Part shown: positions 13,101-25,060 of the stretch, one piece after another
Position numbering within the stretch: the stretch's first letter is position 1
Layout: the number at the start of each line of letters is the position of its first letter
Source of the DNA: Henricia sp. BOLD:AAB3569
Lineage: Eukaryota > Echinodermata > Asteroidea > Spinulosida > Echinasteridae
Assembly: GCA_037783545.1 (NCBI GenBank)
Contig: JBBELK010000982.1
Coordinates: 62,001 to 126,000, forward strand
Direction of reading: 5' to 3'
Length of the DNA stretch: 64,000 nucleotides
Position numbers and translations under genes: made by a program
Notes under the pieces: model-generated
Databases searched by the model: none
The model's input: the letters and a program-made list of their open reading frames with translations, nothing else
What the model was told of the DNA's origin: nothing

Positions 13101-16100
13101 GCCCTAAACTCTCTATATTGCGCACTTGTCATAAAAAATTGACAGACTTTCGCCGGGAAATGGCAGAGAAATTTCAAAGTTTAGAAAAAACTGGGTTGAG
13201 GCTTCCTGACTGCTCTCGCGCAAACCGTGGCTGTCTGTACACACCTCTTTGGGGTACTCCTGAGTTGTGCGCATGCTCAGTCATTCGGACTGTCGTTAAC
13301 GCACCGCAGTTTGGCTCGGCAATTTGGTCAAAGTGTGGTCCAAACGTCGGCAAATTTGGAGGTCGAAAAATGTTCCGACGAACTTCAAATTTTGCATGCC
13401 CTAAACTCTCTATATTGCGCACTTGTCATTAAAAATTGACAGACTTTCGCCGGGAAATGGCAGAGAAATTTCAAAGTTTAGACAAAACTGGGTTGAGGCT
13501 TCCTGACTGCTCTCGCGCAAACCGTGGCTGTCTGTACACACCTCTTTGGGGTACTCCTGAGTTGTGCGCATGCTCAGTCATTCGGACTGTCGTTAACGCA
13601 CCGCAGTTTGGCTCGGCAATTTGGTCAAAGTGTGGTCCAAACGTCGGAAAATTTGGAGGTCGAAAAATCTTCCGACGAACTTCAAATTTTGCATGCCCTA
13701 AACTCTCTATATTGCGCACTTGTCATAAAAAATTGACAGACTTTCGCCGGGAAATGGCAGAGAAATTTCAAAGTTTAGAAAAAAACTGGGTTGAGGCTTC
13801 CTGACTGCCCTCGCGCAAACCGTGGCTGTCTGTACACACCTCTTTGGGGTACTCCTGAGTTGTGCGCATGCTCAGTCATTCGGACTGTCGTTAACGCACC
13901 GCAGTTTGGCTCGGCAATTTGGTCAAAGTGTGGTCCAAACGTCGGCAAATTTGGAGGTCGAAAAATGTTCCGACGAACTTCAAATTTTGCATGCCCTAAA
14001 CTCTCTATATTGCGCACTTGTCATAAAAAATTGACAGACTTTCGCCGGGAAATGGCAGAGAAATTTCAAAGTTTAGAAAAAACTGGGTTGAGGCTTCCTG
14101 ACTGCTCTCGCGCAAACCGTGGCTGTCTGTACACACCTCTTTGGGGTACTCCTGAGTTGTGCGCATGCTCAGTCATTCGGACTGTCGTTAACGCACCGCA
14201 GTTTGGCTCGGCGATTTGGTCAAAGTGTGGTTCAAACGTCGGCAAATTTGGAGGTCGAAAAATGTTCCGACGAACTTCAAATTTTGCATGCCCTAAACTC
14301 TCTATATTGCGCACTTGTCATAAAAAATTGACAGACTTTCGCCGGGAAATGGCAGAGAAATTTCAAAGTTTAGAAAAAACTGGGTTGAGGCTTCCTGACT
14401 GCTCTCGCGCAAACCGTGGCTGTCTGTACACACCTCTTTGGGGTACTCCTGAGTTGTGCGCATGCTCAGTCATTCGGACTGTCGTTAACGCACCGCAGTT
14501 TGGCTCGGCAATTTGGTCAAAGTGTGGTCCAAACGTCGGCAAATTTGGAGGTCGAAAAATGTTCCGACGAACTTCAAATTTTGCATGCCCTAAACTCTCT
14601 ATATTGCGCACTTGTCATACAAAATTGACAGACTTTCGCCGGGAAATGGCAGAGAAATTTCAAAGTTTAGAAAAAACTGGGTTGAGGCTTCCTGACTGCT
14701 CTCGCGCAAACCGTGGCTGTCTGTACACACCTCTTTGGGGTACTCCTGAGTTGTGCGCATGCTCAGTCATTCGGACTGTCGTTAACGCACCGCAGTTTGG
14801 CTCGGCAATTTGGTCAAAGTGTGGTCCAAACGTCGGAAAATTTGGAGGTCGAAAAATCTTCCGACGAACTTCAAATTTTGCATGCCCTAAACTCTCTATA
14901 TTGCGCACTTGTCATAAAAAATTGACAGACTTTCGCCGGGAAATGGCAGAGAAATTTCAAAGTTTAGAAAAAACTGGGTTGAGGCTTCCTGACTGCTCTC
15001 GCGCAAACCGTGGCTGTCTGTACACACCTCTTTGGGGTACTCCTGAGTTGTGCGCATGCTCAGTCATTCGGACTGTCGTTAACGCACCGCAGTTTGGCTC
15101 GGCAATTTGGTCAAAGTGTGGTCCAAACGTCGGCAAATTTGGAGGTCGAAAAATGTTCCGACGAACTTCAAATTTTGCATGCCCTAAACTCTCTATATTG
15201 CGCACTTGTCATACAAAATTGACAGACTTTCGCCGGGAAATGGCAGAGAAATTTCAAAGTTTAGAAAAAACTGGGTTGAGGCTTCCTGACTGCTCTCGCG
15301 CAAACCGTGGCTGTCTGTACACACCTCTTTGGGGTACTCCTGAGTTGTGCGCATGCTCAGTCATTCGGACTGTCGTTAACGCACCGCAGTTTGGCTCGGC
15401 AATTTGGTCAAAGTGTGGTCCAAACGTCGGAAAATTTGGAGGTCGAAAAATCTTCCGACGAACTTCAAATTTTGCATGCCCTAAACTCTCTATATTGCGC
15501 ACTTGTCATAAAAAATTGACAGACTTTCGCCGGGAAATGGCAGAGAAATTTCAAAGTTTAGAAAAAAAATGGGTTGAGGCTTCCTGACTGCCCTCGCGCA
15601 AACCGTGGCTGTCTGTACACACCTCTTTGGGGTACTCCTGAGTTGTGCGCATGCTCAGTCATTCGGACTGTCGTTAACGCACCGCAGTTTGGCTCGGCAA
15701 TTTGGTCAAAGTGTGGTCCAAACGTCGGCAAATTTGGAGGTCGAAAAATGTTCCGACGAACTTCAAATTTTGCATGCCCTAAACTCTCTATATTGCGCAC
15801 TTGTCATAAAAAATTGACAGACTTTCGCCGGGAAATGGCAGAGAAATTTCAAAGTTTAGAAAAAACTGGGTTGAGGCTTCCTGACTGCTCTCGCGCAAAC
15901 CGTGGCTGTCTGTACACACCTCTTTGGGGTACTCCTGAGTTGTGCGCATGCTCAGTCATTCGGACTGTCGTTAACGCACCGCAGTTTGGCTCGGCGATTT
16001 GGTCAAAGTGTGGTTCAAACGTCGGCAAATTTGGAGGTCGAAAAATGTTCCGACGAACTTCAAATTTTGCATGCCCTAAACTCTCTATATTGCGCACTTG

Positions 16101-18177
16101 TCATAAAAAATTGACAGACTTTCGCCGGGAAATGGCAGAGAAATTTCAAAGTTTAGAAAAAACTGGGTTGAGGCTTCCTGACTGCTCTCGCGCAAACCGT
16201 GGCTGTCTGTACACACCTCTTTGGGGTACTCCTGAGTTGTGCGCATGCTCAGTCATTCGGACTGTCGTTAACGCACCGCAGTTTGGCTCGGCAATTTGGT
16301 CAAAGTGTGGTCCAAACGTCGGCAAATTTGGAGGTCGAAAAATGTTCCGACGAACTTCAAATTTTGCATGCCCTAAACTCTCTATATTGCGCACTTGTCA
16401 TAAAAAATTGACAGACTTTCGCCGGGAAATGGCAGAGAAATTTCAAAGTTTAGAAAAAACTGGGTTGAGGCTTCCTGACTGCTCTCGCGCAAACCGTGGC
16501 TGTCTGTACACACCTCTTTGGGGTACTCCTGAGTTGTGCGCATGCTCAGTCATTCGGACTGTCGTTAACGCACCGCAGTTTGGCTCGGCAATTTGGTCAA
16601 AGTGTGGTCCAAACGTCGGCAAATTTGGAGGTCGAAAAATGTTCCGACGAACTTCAAATTTTGCATGCCCTAAACTCTCTATATTGCGCACTTGTCATAA
16701 AAAATTGACAGACTTTCGCCGGGAAATGGCAGAGAAATTTCAAAGTTTAGAAAAAACTGGGTTGAGGCTTCCTGACTGCTCTCGCGCAAACCGTGGCTGT
16801 CTGTACACACCTCTTTGGGGTACTCCTGAGTTGTGCGCATGCTCAGTCATTCGGACTGTCGTTAACGCACCGCAGTTTGGCTCGGCAATTTGGTCAAAGT
16901 GTGGTCCAAACGTCGGAAAATTTGGAGGTCGAAAAATGTTCCGACGAACTTCAAATTTTGCATGACCTAAACTCTCTATATTGCGCACTTGTCATAACAA
17001 ATTGACAGACTTTCGCCGGGAAATGGCAGAGAAATTTCAAAGTTTAGAAAAAACTGGGTTGAGGCTTCCTGACTGCTCTCGCGCAAACCGTGGCTGTCTG
17101 TACGCACCTCTTTGGGGTACTCCTGAGTTGTGCGCATGCTCAGTCATTCGGACTGTCGTTAACGCACCGCAGTTTGGCTCGGCAATTTGGTCAAAGTGTG
17201 GTCCAAACGTCGGCAAATTAGGAGGTCGAAAAATGTTCCGACGAACTTCAAATTTTGCATGCCCTAAACTCTCTATATTGCGCACTTGTCATAAAAAATT
17301 GACAGACTTTCGCCGGGAAATGGCAGAGAAATTTCAAAGTTTAGAAAAAACTGGGTTGAGGCTTCCTGACTGCTCTCGCGCAAACCGTGGCTGTCTGTAC
17401 ACACCTCTTTGGGGTACTCCTGAGTTGTGCGCATGCTCAGTCATTCGGACTGTCGTTAACGCACCGCAGTTTGGCTCGGCAATTTGGTCAAAGTGTGGTC
17501 CAAACGTCGGAAAATTTGGAGGTCGAAAAATGTTCCGACGAACTTCAAATTTTGCATGCCCTAAACTCTCTATATTGCGCACTTGTCATTAAAAATTGAC
17601 AGACTTTCGCCGGGAAATGGCAGAGAAATTTCAAAGTTTAGAAAAAACTGGGTTGAGGCTTCCTGACTGCTCTCGCGCAAACCGTGGCTGTCTGTACACA
17701 CCTCTTTGGGGTACTCCTGAGTTGTGCGCATGCTCAGTCATTCGGACTGTCGTTAACGCACCGCAGTTTGGCTCGGCAATTTGGTCAAAGTGTGGTCCAA
17801 ACGTCGGAAAATTTGGAGGTCGAAAAATCTTCCGACGAACTTCAAATTTTGCATGCCCTAAACTCTCTATATTGCGCACTTGTCATAAAAAATTGACAGA
17901 CTTTCGCCGGGAAATGGCAGAGAAATTTCAAAGTTTAGAAAAAAACTGGGTTGAGGCTTCCTGACTGCCCTCGCGCAAACCGTGGCTGTCTGTACACACC
18001 TCTTTGGGGTACTACTGAGTTGTGCGCATGCTCAGTCATTCGGACTGTCGTTAACGCACCGCAGTTTGGCTCGGCAATTTGGTCAAAGTGTGGTCCAAAC
18101 GTCGGCAAATTTGGAGGTCGAAAAATGTTCCGACGAACTTCAAATTTTGCATGCCCTAAACTCTCTATATTGCGCAC
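12888..18177 (+). repeat. Series of A-type units opened by the extra-A, ctgccctcg monomer
   Basis: A monomer with one extra A before ctggg (or eight As before tggg near 15,565) and ctgccctcg opens units near 12,898, 13,791, 15,574 and 17,951. Unit lengths are about 3, 6 and 8 monomers. At 13,791 and 15,574 the second monomer carries ggcgatttgg plus gttcaaacg, showing that these two units are homologous. Earlier members lie at 1,902, 2,497 and 10,223. Because the length change and the substitution stay together, they descend from one event. Confidence 0.8.
14328..15515 (+). repeat. 594-bp A-type dimer, two tandem copies
   Basis: Copies are 14,328-14,921 and 14,922-15,515. Each dimer is an unmarked monomer ending in catacaaaattg followed by a monomer with cggaaaattt and atcttccg. 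This is a dimeric HOR independent of the 594-bp dimer used in the B-type blocks. Confidence 0.85.
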
Positions 18178-19675
18178 TTGTCATAAAAAATTGACAGACT
18201 TTCGCCGGGAAATGGCAGAGAAATTTCAAAGTTTAGAAAAAACTGGGTTGAGGCTTCCTGACTGCTCTCGCGCAAACCGTGGCTGTCTGTACACACCTCT
18301 TTGGGGTACTCCTGAGTTGTGCGCATGCTCAGTCATTCGGACTGTCGTTAACGCACCGCAGTTTGGCTCGGCAATTTGGTCAAAGTGTGGTCCAAACGTC
18401 GGCAAATTTGGAGGTCGAAAAATGTTCCGACGAACTTCAAATTTTGCATGCCCTAAACTCTCTATATTGCGCACTTGTCATAAAAAATTGACAGACTTTC
18501 GCCGGGAAATGGCAGAGAAATTTCAAAGTTTAGAAAAAACTGGGTTAAGGCTTCCTGACTGCTCTCGCGCAAACCGTGGCTGTCTGTACACACCTCTTTG
18601 GGGTACTCCTGAGTTGTGCGCATGCTCAGTCATTCGGACTGTCGTTAACGCACCGCAGTTTGGCTCGGCAATTTGGTCAAAGTGTGGTCCAAGCGTCGGC
18701 AAATTTGGAGGTCGAAAAATGTTCCGACGAACTTCAAATTTTGCATGCCCTAAACTCTCTATATTGCGCACTTGTCATAACAAATTGACAGACTTTCGCC
18801 GGGAAATGGCAGAGAAATTTCAAAGTTTAGAAAAAACTGGGTTGAGGCTTCCTGACTGCTCTCGCGCAAACCGTGGCTGTCTGTACACACCTCTTTGGGG
18901 TACTCCTGAGTTGTGCGCATGCTCAGTCATTCGGACAGTCGTTAACGCACCGCAGTTTGGCTCGGCAATTTGGTCAAAGTGTGGTCCAAACGTCGGCAAA
19001 TTTGGAGGTCGAAAAATGTTCCGACGAACTTCAAATTTTGCATGCCCTAAACTCTCTATATTGCGCACTTGTCATAAAAAATTGACAGACTTTCGCCGGG
19101 AAATGGCAGAGAAATTTCAAAGTTTAGAAAAAACTGGGTTGAGGCTTCCTGACTGCTCTCGCGCAAACCGTGGCTGTCTGTACACACCTCTTTGGGGTAC
19201 TCCTGAGTTGTGCGCATGCTCAGTCATTCGGACTGTCGTTAACGCACCGCAGTTTGGCTCGGCAATTTGGTCAAAGTGTGGTCCAAGCGTCGGCAAATTT
19301 GGAGGTCGAAAAATGTTCCGACGAACTTCAAATTTTGCATGCCCTAAACTCTCTATATTGCGCACTTGTCATAACAAATTGACAGACTTTCGCCGGGAAA
19401 TGGCAGAGAAATTTCAAAGTTTAGAAAAAACTGGGTTGAGGCTTCCTGACTGCTCTCGCGCAAACCGTGGCTGTCTGTACACACCTCTTTGGGGTACTCC
19501 TGAGTTGTGCGCATGCTCAGTCATTCGGACTGTCGTTAACGCACCGCAGTTTGGCTCGGCAATTTGGTCAAAGTGTGGTCCAAACGTCGGCAAATTTGGA
19601 GGTCGAAAAATGTTCCGACGAACTTCAAATTTTGCATGCCCTAAACTCTCTATATTGCGCACTTGTCATAAAAAA

Positions 19676-21457
19676 TTGACATACTTTCGCCGGGAAATGG
19701 CAGAGAAATTTCAAAGTTTAGAAAAAACTGGGTTGAGGCTTCCTGACTGCTCTCGCGCAAACCGTGGCTGTCTTTACACACCTCTTTGGGGTACTCCTGA
19801 GTTGTGCGCATGCTCAGTCATTCGGACTGTCGTTAACGCACCGCAGTTTGGCTCGGCAATTTGGTCAAAGTGTGGTCCAAACGTCGGCAAATTTGGAGGT
19901 CGAAAAATGTTCCGACGAACTTCAAATTTTGCATGCCCTAAACTCTCTATATTGCGCACTTGTCATACAAAATTGACAGACTTTCGCCGGGAAATGGCAG
20001 AGAAATTTCAAAGTTTAGAAAAAAATGGGTTGAGGCTTCCTGACTGCTCTCGCGCAAACCGTGGCTGTCTGTACACACCTCTTTGGGGTACTCCTGAGTT
20101 GTGCGCATGCTCAGTCATTCGGACAGTCGTTAACGCACCGCAGTTTGGCTCGGCAATTTGGTCAAAGTGTGGTCCAAACGTCGGCAAATTTGGAGGTCGA
20201 ACAATGTTCCGACGAACTTCAAATTTTGCATGCCCTAAACTCTCTATATTGCGCACTTGTCATAAAAAATTGACATACTTTCGCCGGGAAATGGCAGAGA
20301 AATTTCAAAGTTTAGAAAAAACTGGGTTGAGGCTTCCTGACTGCTCTCGCGCAAACCGTGGCTGTCTTTACACACCTCTTTGGGGTACTCCTGAGTTGTG
20401 CGCATGCTCAGTCATTCGGACTGTCGTTAACGCACCGCAGTTTGGCACGGCAATTTGGTCAAAGTGTGGTCCAAACGTCGGCAAATTTGGAGGTCGAAAA
20501 ATGTTCCGACGAACTTCAAATTTTGCATGCCCTAAACTCTCTATATTGCGCACTTGTCATACAAAATTGACAGACTTTCGCCGGGAAATGGCAGAGAAAT
20601 TTCAAAGTTTAGAAAAAAATGGGTTGAGGCTTCCTGACTGCTCTCGCGCAAACCGTGGCTGTCTGTACACACCTCTTTGGGGTACTCCTGAGTTGTGCGC
20701 ATGCTCAGTCATTCGGACAGTCGTTAACGCACCGCAGTTTGGCTCGGCAATTTGGTCAAAGTGTGGTCCAAACGTCGGCAAATTTGGAGGTCGAACAATG
20801 TTCCGACGAACTTCAAATTTTGCATGCCCTAAACTCTCTATATTGCGCACTTGTCATAAAAAATTGACATACTTTCGCCGGGAAATGGCAGAGAAATTTC
20901 AAAGTTTAGAAAAAACTGGGTTGAGGCTTCCTGACTGCTCTCGCGCAAACCGTGGCTGTCTTTACACACCTCTTTGGGGTACTCCTGAGTTGTGCGCATG
21001 CTCAGTCATTCGGACTGTCGTTAACGCACCGCAGTTTGGCACGGCAATTTGGTCAAAGTGTGGTCCAAACGTCGGCAAATTTGGAGGTCGAAAAATGTTC
21101 CGACGAACTTCAAATTTTGCATGCCCTAAACTCTCTATATTGCGCACTTGTCATACAAAATTGACAGACTTTCGCCGGGAAATGGCAGAGAAATTTCAAA
21201 GTTTAGAAAAAAATGGGTTGAGGCTTCCTGACTGCTCTCGCGCAAACCGTGGCTGTCTGTACACACCTCTTTGGGGTACTCCTGAGTTGTGCGCATGCTC
21301 AGTCATTCGGACAGTCGTTAACGCACCGCAGTTTGGCTCGGCAATTTGGTCAAAGTGTGGTCCAAACGTCGGCAAATTTGGAGGTCGAAAAATGTTCCGA
21401 CGAACTTCAAATTTTGCATGCCCTAAACTCTCTATATTGCGCACTTGTCATAAAAAA
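19676..21457 (+). repeat. 594-bp B-type dimer, three tandem copies
   Basis: Dimers lie at 19,676-20,269, 20,270-20,863 and 20,864-21,457. Each pairs a gacatac/tgtctttac monomer with an aaaaaaatggg/ggacagtcg monomer; the first two second-monomers also have gaacaatg and the third does not. Dimers 2 and 3 share ggcacggcaa, absent from the first, which shows the last step was duplication of one dimer. Confidence 0.9.
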
Positions 21458-21793
21458 ATGACAGACTTTCGCCGGGAAATGGCAGAGAAATTTCAAAGTT
21501 TAGAAAAAACTGGGTTGAGGCTTCCTGACTGCTCTCGCGCAAACCGTGGCTGTCTGTACACACCTCTTTGGGGTACTCCTGAGTTGTGCGCATGCTCAGT
21601 CATTCGGACTGTCGTTAACGCACCGCAGTTTGGCTCGGCAATTTGGTCAAAGTGTGGTCCAAACGTCGGCAAATTTGGAGGTCGAAAAATGTTCCGACGA
21701 ACTTCAAATTTTGCATGCCCTAAACTCTCTATATTGCGCACTTGTCATAAAAAATTGACAGACTTTCGCCGGGAAATGGCAGAGAAATTTTAA

Positions 21794-23575
21794 AGTTTAG
21801 AAAAAACTGGGTTGAGGCTTCCTGACTGCTCTCGCGCAAACCGTGGCTGTCTGTACACACCTCTTTGGGGTACTCCTGAGTTGTGCGCATGCTCAGTCAT
21901 TCGGACTGTCGTTAACGCACCGCAGTTTGGCTCGGCAATTTGGTCAAAGTGTGGTCCAAACGTCGGCAAATTTGGAGGTCGAAAAATGTTCCGACGAACT
22001 TCAAATTTTGCATGCCCTAAACTCTCTATATTGCGCACTTGTCATAAAAAATTGACATACTTTCGCCGGGAAATGGCAGAGAAATTTCAAAGTTTAGAAA
22101 AAACTGGGTTGAGGCTTCCTGACTGCTCTCGCGCAAACCGTGGCTGTCTTTACACACCTCTTTGGGGTACTCCTGAGTTGTGCGCATGCTCAGTCATTCG
22201 GACTGTCGTTAACGCACCGCAGTTTGGCTCGGCAATTTGGTCAAAGTGTGGTCCAAACGTCGGCAAATTTGGAGGTCGAAAAATGTTCCGACGAACTTCA
22301 AATTTTGCATGCCCTAAACTCTCTATATTGCGCACTTGTCATACAAAATTGACAGACTTTCGCCGGGAAATGGCAGAGAAATTTCAAAGTTTAGAAAAAA
22401 ATGGGTTGAGGCTTCCTGACTGCTCTCGCGCAAACCGTGGCTGTCTGTACACACCTCTTTGGGGTACTCCTGAGTTGTGCGCATGCTCAGTCATTCGGAC
22501 AGTCGTTAACGCACCGCAGTTTGGCTCGGCAATTTGGTCAAAGTGTGGTCCAAACGTCGGCAAATTTGGAGGTCGAACAATGTTCCGACGAACTTCAAAT
22601 TTTGCATGCCCTAAACTCTCTATATTGCGCACTTGTCATAAAAAATTGACATACTTTCGCCGGGAAATGGCAGAGAAATTTCAAAGTTTAGAAAAAACTG
22701 GGTTGAGGCTTCCTGACTGCTCTCGCGCAAACCGTGGCTGTCTTTACACACCTCTTTGGGGTACTCCTGAGTTGTGCGCATGCTCAGTCATTCGGACTGT
22801 CGTTAACGCACCGCAGTTTGGCTCGGCAATTTGGTCAAAGTGTGGTCCAAACGTCGGCAAATTTGGAGGTCGAAAAATGTTCCGACGAACTTCAAATTTT
22901 GCATGCCCTAAACTCTCTATATTGCGCACTTGTCATACAAAATTGACAGACTTTCGCCGGGAAATGGCAGAGAAATTTCAAAGTTTAGAAAAAAATGGGT
23001 TGAGGCTTCCTGACTGCTCTCGCGCAAACCGTGGCTGTCTGTACACACCTCTTTGGGGTACTCCTGAGTTGTGCGCATGCTCAGTCATTCGGACAGTCGT
23101 TAACGCACCGCAGTTTGGCTCGGCAATTTGGTCAAAGTGTGGTCCAAACGTCGGCAAATTTGGAGGTCGAAAAATGTTCCGACGAACTTCAAATTTTGCA
23201 TGCCCTAAACTCTCTATATTGCGCACTTGTCATAAAAAATTGACAGACTTTCGCCGGGAAATGGCAGATAAATTTCAAAGTTTAGAAAAAACTGGGTTGA
23301 GGCTTCCTGACTGCTCTCGCGCAAACCGTGGCTGTCTGTACACACCTCTTTGGGGTACTCCTGAGTTGTGCGCATGCTCAGTCATTCGGACTGTCGTTAA
23401 CGCACCGCAGTTTGGCTCGGCAATTTGGTCAAAGTGTGGTCCAAACGTCGGCAAATTTGGAGGTCGAAAAATGTTCCGACGAACTTCAAATTTTGCATGC
23501 CCTAAACTCTCTATATTGCGCACTTGTCATAAAAAATTGACAGACTTTCGCCGGGAAATGGCAGAGAAATTTTAA
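21794..23575 (+). repeat. B-type six-monomer HOR (1,782 bp)
   Basis: Delimited by the gaaattttaaag marker at both ends. Monomer order: unmarked; gacatac/tgtctttac; aaaaaaatggg/ggacagtcg/gaacaatg; gacatac/tgtctttac; aaaaaaatggg/ggacagtcg; unmarked. It contains two B dimers, so the HOR is itself built from the shorter repeat. The same order recurs at 44,208-45,989. Confidence 0.88.
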
Positions 23576-25060
23576 AGTTTAGAAAAAACTGGGTTGAGGC
23601 TTCCTGACTGCTCTCGCGCAAACCGTGGCTGTCTGTACACACCTCTTTGGGGTACTCCTGAGTTGTGCGCATGCTCAGTCATTCGGACTGTCGTTAACGC
23701 ACCGCAGTTTGGCTCGGCAATTTGGTCAAAGTGTGGTCCAAACGTCGGCAAATTTGGAGGTCGAAAAATGTTCCGACGAACTTCAAATTTTGCATGCCCT
23801 AAACTCTCTATATTGCGCACTTGTCATAAAAAATTGACATACTTTCGCCGGGAAATGGCAGAGAAATTTCAAAGTTTAGAAAAAACTGGGTTGAGGCTTC
23901 CTGACTGCTCTCGCGCAAACCGTGGCTGTCTTTACACACCTCTTTGGGGTACTCCTGAGTTGTGCGCATGCTCAGTCATTCGGACTGTCGTTAACGCACC
24001 GCAGTTTGGCTCGGCAATTTGGTCAAAGTGTGGTCCAAACGTCGGCAAATTTGGAGGTCGAAAAATGTTCCGACGAACTTCAAATTTTGCATGCCCTAAA
24101 CTCTCTATATTGCGCACTTGTCATAAAAAATTGACAGACTTTCGCCGGGAAATGGCAGAGAAATTTCAAAGTTTAGAAAAAAATGGGTTGAGGCTTCCTG
24201 ACTGCTCTCGCGCAAACCGTGGCTGTCTGTACACACCTCTTTGGGGTACTCCTGAGTTGTGCGCATGCTCAGTCATTCGGACTGTCGTTAACGCACCGCA
24301 GTTTGGCTCGGCAATTTGGTCAAAGTGTGGTCCAAACGTCGGCAAATTTGGAGGTCGAAAAATGTTCCGACGAACTTCAAATTTTGCATGCCCTAAACTC
24401 TCTATATTGCGCACTTGTCATAAAAAATTGACATACTTTCGCCGGGAAATGGCAGAGAAATTTCAAAGTTTAGAAAAAACTGGGTTGAGGCTTCCTGACT
24501 GCTCTCGCGCAAACCGTGGCTGTCTTTACACACCTCTTTGGGGTACTCCTGAGTTGTGCGCATGCTCAGTCATTCGGACTGTCGTTAACGCACCGCAGTT
24601 TGGCTCGGCAATTTGGTCAAAGTGTGGTCCAAACGTCGGCAAATTTGGAGGTCGAAAAATGTTCCGACGAACTTCAAATTTTGCATGCCCTAAACTCTCT
24701 ATATTGCGCACTTGTCATAAAAAATTGACAGACTTTCGCCGGGAAATGGCAGAGAAATTTCAAAGTTTAGAAAAAACTGGGTTGAGGCTTCCTGACTGCT
24801 CTCGCGCAAACCGTGGCTGTCTGTACACACCTCTTTGGGGTACTCCTGAGTTGTGCGCATGCTCAGTCATTCGGACTGTCGTTAACGCACCGCAGTTTGG
24901 CTCGGCAATTTGGTCAAAGTGTGGTCCAAACGTCGGCAAATTTGGAGGTCGAAAAATGTTCCGACGAACTTCAAATTTTGCATGCCCTAAACTCTCTATA
25001 TTGCGCACTTGTCATAAAAAATTGACAGACTTTCGCCGGGAAATGGCAGAGAAATTTTAA
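23576..25060 (+). repeat. B-type five-monomer HOR (1,485 bp)
   Basis: Bounded by the same marker. Order: unmarked; gacatac/tgtctttac; aaaaaaatggg without ggacagtcg; gacatac/tgtctttac; unmarked. It is one monomer shorter than its left neighbour, and its monomers all end in cataaaaaattg rather than catacaaaattg. This pattern suggests partial conversion by unmarked monomers. Confidence 0.85.

Larger units (their letters stand above)
1..19675 (+). repeat. A-type satellite block 1
   Basis: Monomers here lack the B-type markers (gacatac, tgtctttac, ggacagtcg with gaacaatg), apart from ggacagtcg alone in one copy near 18,930. They carry their own markers: ctgccctcg linked to a one-base A-run gain, cggaaaattt with atcttccg, ggcgatttgg with gttcaaacg, cgttatcgc, gtcgaaacg, and gcatgacct. 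These recur in the same order in several places, so the block is made of diverged multi-monomer units rather than random copies. Twelve of the window's twenty one-base insertions fall here, ten of them before 14.1 kb. Confidence 0.85.
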
